NCBI GenBank assembly: GCA_013375455.1
Contig: JABXJT010000006.1
Coordinates: 45,880 to 109,879, forward strand
Length of the DNA: 64,000 bases
Source of the DNA: Candidatus Helarchaeota archaeon
Lineage (GTDB): Archaea > Asgardarchaeota > Lokiarchaeia > Helarchaeales > HEL-GB-A
Direction: 5' to 3'
The stretch's first letter is position 1; every line of letters begins with the position of its first letter. This document shows positions 61,494-64,000 of this stretch, piece by piece. The translations under genes and the position numbers were made by a program. The notes under the pieces are model-generated. The model had not been told where the DNA came from. It saw only the letters and a list, made by a program, of their open reading frames with translations, and searched no databases.

Positions 61494-63404
61494 TTAGGCC
61501 ACTTCGTAATCGGCATCTACGACGTCGTCATCCACTTGCGTGGCTTTAGCTTGCCTGGCGTACTCATCTTCCGGAGTGCCACCGGCATGTTGGGGTCCGT
61601 GGCTTTCATATCCCTGCGCTCCCGGATACCCTTGAGCGCCTGGATATCCCTGTGCTTGTGACTGATAAATTCGTGCTGATAACTCGTGCAGCGTGTTCGT
61701 GAGGTCGTCAATTGCCGATTTAATCCGACTTACATCGTCTCCTTCAATGGCGCCTTTCAGTGCCAGGATTTTCTGTTCAATCGAACCCTTGAGAGCTGCA
61801 TCGACTTTGTCAGCATTATCCTTGAGCAACTTTTCCGTTTGATAAACTAAGGATTCTCCCTGATTCTTAGCATCTATTAATTCTCTTGTCCGTCGATCTT
61901 CTTCTGCATTTTGTTCTGCTTCACGAACCTTTCTCTGGATATCTTCTTCAGGCATCTTATTCGAAGCCGTTATGGTAATCGCTTGTTGTCGGCCAGTGCC
62001 TAAATCCTTCGCGGAAACATTCAGGATGCCATTCGCATCAATGTCGAAGGTAACTTCGATCTGGGGAACTCCTCGTGGTGCGGGTGGAATGCCTACCAAA
62101 TGGAATTTACCCAAGGTGATGTTATCTTTCGCCATTGGACGCTCGCCTTGCAGTACGTGGATTTCAACCCCAGGCTGGTTATCTGCCACCGTGCTGAATA
62201 TCTCCGTTTTCTTGGTCGGAATTGTGGTGTTGCGTTCGATCAGCTTCGTAAAGACGTTGCCGAGCGTTTCCACGCCTAAGGATAGCGGGGTAACATCCAG
62301 GAGGATCATATCCTTGACGTCGCCTTGTAATACGGCACCTTGTATCGCTGCACCCATGGCTACGCACTCCATCGGATCGACGCCGCGTTCCGGCTCCCGA
62401 CCAAAGAATTTGGCGAATCGGGTGCGTACCGAGGGCATTCGCGTGGGACCGCCGACAAGAATGATTTTGTCGATTTTACCAGAGTCAAGTTTTGCGTCTT
62501 TTAAGGCTCTCTTAATGGGGCCATCTAACCTATTAAGCACGGACTCAATGATTTGCTCTAGTTTCGCACGCGTGAGAGTCATTTGCAAGTGTTTTGGTCC
62601 TGTCGAATCCGCCGTGACGTAGGGTAGATTAATTTCTGATGTTAATGTGGTTGAGAGTTCGATTTTCGCCTTTTCTGCGGCTTCACGCACGCGCTGCATC
62701 GCCACAGGATCTTGATTCAAATCAATCCCGGATTCTCTCTGGAATTCACTGGTAATGTATTCCACGATCTTTTTATCCATGTCAGTGCCACCAAGACGAG
62801 TGTCACCACTCGTAGCAATTACTTCGAATACACCATTGTCCATTTCCATCAGGGTAACATCAAAAGTTCCGCCACCTAAGTCTAGCACGACAATTTTAAG
62901 ACTGGCATTGCTTTTATCAAGCCCGTAGGCAAATGCTGCTGCGGTCGGTTCATTGATAAGCCGGAGCACTTCTAATCCTGCAATTCGCCCTGCATCCTTG
63001 GTTGCCTGCCGCTGATTGTCATTAAAATAGGCCGGTACCGTGATGATCGCTTGCTTTACTTCTTCTCCAAGAAATGCCTCTGCATCTTCCTTTATCTTTC
63101 GGAGTAGCATGGCAGAGATTTCTTGGGGGGTATAGGATTTTCCTTCAATGGTGACTTTATAATTCGTCCCCATTTTGCGCTTAATGGCAGTAATGGTTCG
63201 TTCTGGGTTGGATACTGCTTGTCTTCGTGCAGGTTCGCCCACTAATCGCTGACCATCTTTCGTGAATGCAATAACTGATGGAAAAGCTTTTCCGCCGGTT
63301 ATGGTAACTCCTTCCGCAGATGGGATGATGCACGGTTTTCCGCCAATGAATGCTGCTGCTGCTGAATTACTCGTTCCTAAATCTATTCCTATGATTTTTG
63401 CCAT
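61494..63404 (-). CDS. dnaK: DnaK (Hsp70) chaperone
   Basis: 636 residues. [13 protein letters not shown] opens the ATPase domain, with [31 protein letters not shown] and GGPTRMPSV. The substrate domain begins at [13 protein letters not shown]. The lid ends in an array of AQGYPG repeats and a final [12 protein letters not shown], close to bacterial DnaK tails. Archaeal DnaK is generally regarded as acquired from bacteria. It refolds proteins with DnaJ and GrpE. AAGGAGATGAA before the ATG is a strong ribosome binding site. 17 bp after grpE. Confidence 0.96.
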   Translation of the reverse strand: MAKIIGIDLGTSNSAAAAFIGGKPCIIPSAEGVTITGGKAFPSVIAFTKDGQRLVGEPARRQAVSNPERTITAIKRKMGTNYKVTIEGKSYTPQEISAMLLRKIKEDAEAFLGEEVKQAIITVPAYFNDNQRQATKDAGRIAGLEVLRLINEPTAAAFAYGLDKSNASLKIVVLDLGGGTFDVTLMEMDNGVFEVIATSGDTRLGGTDMDKKIVEYITSEFQRESGIDLNQDPVAMQRVREAAEKAKIELSTTLTSEINLPYVTADSTGPKHLQMTLTRAKLEQIIESVLNRLDGPIKRALKDAKLDSGKIDKIILVGGPTRMPSVRTRFAKFFGREPERGVDPMECVAMGAAIQGAVLQGDVKDMILLDVTPLSLGVETLGNVFTKLIERNTTIPTKKTEIFSTVADNQPGVEIHVLQGERPMAKDNITLGKFHLVGIPPAPRGVPQIEVTFDIDANGILNVSAKDLGTGRQQAITITASNKMPEEDIQRKVREAEQNAEEDRRTRELIDAKNQGESLVYQTEKLLKDNADKVDAALKGSIEQKILALKGAIEGDDVSRIKSAIDDLTNTLHELSARIYQSQAQGYPGAQGYPGAQGYESHGPQHAGGTPEDEYARQAKATQVDDDVVDADYEVA

Positions 63405-63421
63405 TTCATTTCATCTCCTTT

Positions 63422-63940
63422 TCATTTATTAATTTTGACCCTTGCAGGTCGTAAAACTTTATCATTCAAATAATACCCTTCTTCTAATACTTCGGTAATT
63501 TCCCCCTCAGGGAGGGAAGGATCTTGTTCAACCATTATGCACTCATGGACTGCAGGATTGAACGCCCTTCCCTCCGCTTCGATGGGTTCAACTCCTTCGG
63601 ACTTCAGAAGGGTACTCAGATTTTCCAAAATGAGTTTTAAGCCATCAGCTTGAGGAAAATCAGCATGAACATGGCCATTCAATGCTCTTTTTAAATCATC
63701 ATAAATTTTCAGAATGGCCTTCAAAAGTTTCTCGTTCCCAAACTTCAAACAATTCGTTTTTTGGCGCTCCATGAATTTTTTATAATTCTCAAACTCCGCT
63801 AGGAGTCTTAAATATTTCTCATGGAGCTCTTTGGCTTCTATAGCCTTCTTCTTCAGGGCATCATATTCTTGGGAGGTAATGAGAACAGTCTCTTCTTCGA
63901 GATTATTATCTTGTACTTCGAATTCGCTTTCTAAATCCAT
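63422..63940 (-). CDS. grpE: GrpE nucleotide exchange factor
   Basis: 172 residues. An acidic start is followed by a long coiled coil (EYDALKKKAIEAKELHEKYL), LLAEFENYKKFMERQK, and the C-terminal beta domain (FNPAVHECIMVEQDPSLPEG, GYYLNDKVLRPARVKI). It releases ADP from DnaK. First gene of the operon; the 60 bp upstream within the window include a repeated TTTCTAGGTATTTCTAGG, possibly a regulatory site. Confidence 0.94.
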   Translation of the reverse strand: MDLESEFEVQDNNLEEETVLITSQEYDALKKKAIEAKELHEKYLRLLAEFENYKKFMERQKTNCLKFGNEKLLKAILKIYDDLKRALNGHVHADFPQADGLKLILENLSTLLKSEGVEPIEAEGRAFNPAVHECIMVEQDPSLPEGEITEVLEEGYYLNDKVLRPARVKINK

Positions 63941-64000
63941 CTTCGTCGTACCCTTCTGAATTCATTTCTAGGTATTTCTAGGCAGTGACTTATACTCACA

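Noticed and set aside
61972..62622. 216-codon plus-strand ORF opposite dnaK
   Set aside because: The length is unusual, but it lies fully inside dnaK, has no ribosome binding site and no domain; long antisense frames are common in dnaK genes.

Overview
The window is archaeal chromosomal DNA, AT-rich (I estimate a little under 40% G+C; not computed). The archaeal signs are four HMf-type histones, TATA boxes about 25-30 bp ahead of short or absent leaders, GGTG/GGAGG ribosome binding sites with many TTG/GTG starts, T-run terminators, a GMP synthase lacking its glutaminase half, an FmdE-like protein and a CTP-dependent polyprenol/dolichol-kinase-like protein. A Rag/Gtr-like Ras-superfamily GTPase points to an Asgard archaeon; that assignment is inference from gene content.

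Layout. 1-1.7 kb: the tail of a CPBP-like membrane protein and a two-cluster ferredoxin protein. 1.8-18 kb: a DNA-modification and histone region. It holds four DNA methyltransferases (1.9, 9.6, 14.2 and 15.5 kb), an HNH nuclease, one solitary histone (3.6 kb), three histones in tandem repeats of exactly 571 bp (12.8-14.1 kb), an IS200/IS605-like relic or structured RNA (about 3.98-4.23 kb), a GC-rich orphan ORF, and a pair of unknown membrane or surface proteins. 18-23 kb: guaA, a 10-repeat TPR protein overlapping an FmdE-domain protein, and the Rag-like GTPase.

23.3-38.3 kb is the most unusual part. A GH3-type acyl-adenylating enzyme is followed by seven radical SAM proteins, five of them with an N-terminal B12-binding-type domain, wrapped around a two-subunit 2-hydroxyacyl-CoA dehydratase/benzoyl-CoA reductase-like pair. 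Two of the radical SAM genes lie in a tandem duplication of about 1.77 kb, each with a small membrane protein. Two others are paralogs in inverted orientation at the edges. I read this as a candidate biosynthetic locus (activate an acid, radical methylation or C-C chemistry, reductive step). The product is unknown.

38.5-46 kb: a sirtuin, a polytopic membrane protein, a PIG-L deacetylase, a 53-residue membrane protein, rhamnulokinase, a Cys-rich ArsM and a LarA-family racemase. 45.7-47.5 kb is partly decayed: a truncated copy of the downstream FAD oxidoreductase, an HTH fragment and an ORF with an in-frame stop. 47.6-52.8 kb: a close-packed run of FAD oxidoreductase, MFS transporter, class III CoA-transferase and GT4 glycosyltransferase. 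52.8-60 kb: a radical SAM protein with a Cx8CxxC motif, a dolichol-kinase-like protein, an M28 peptidase with a membrane insertion, an alpha/beta hydrolase fused to a CPBP-like membrane domain, a methyltransferase and an ATC-hydrolase-like protein. 60.3-64 kb: a grpE-dnaK-dnaJ chaperone operon of bacterial type. I saw no tRNA, rRNA or CRISPR array.
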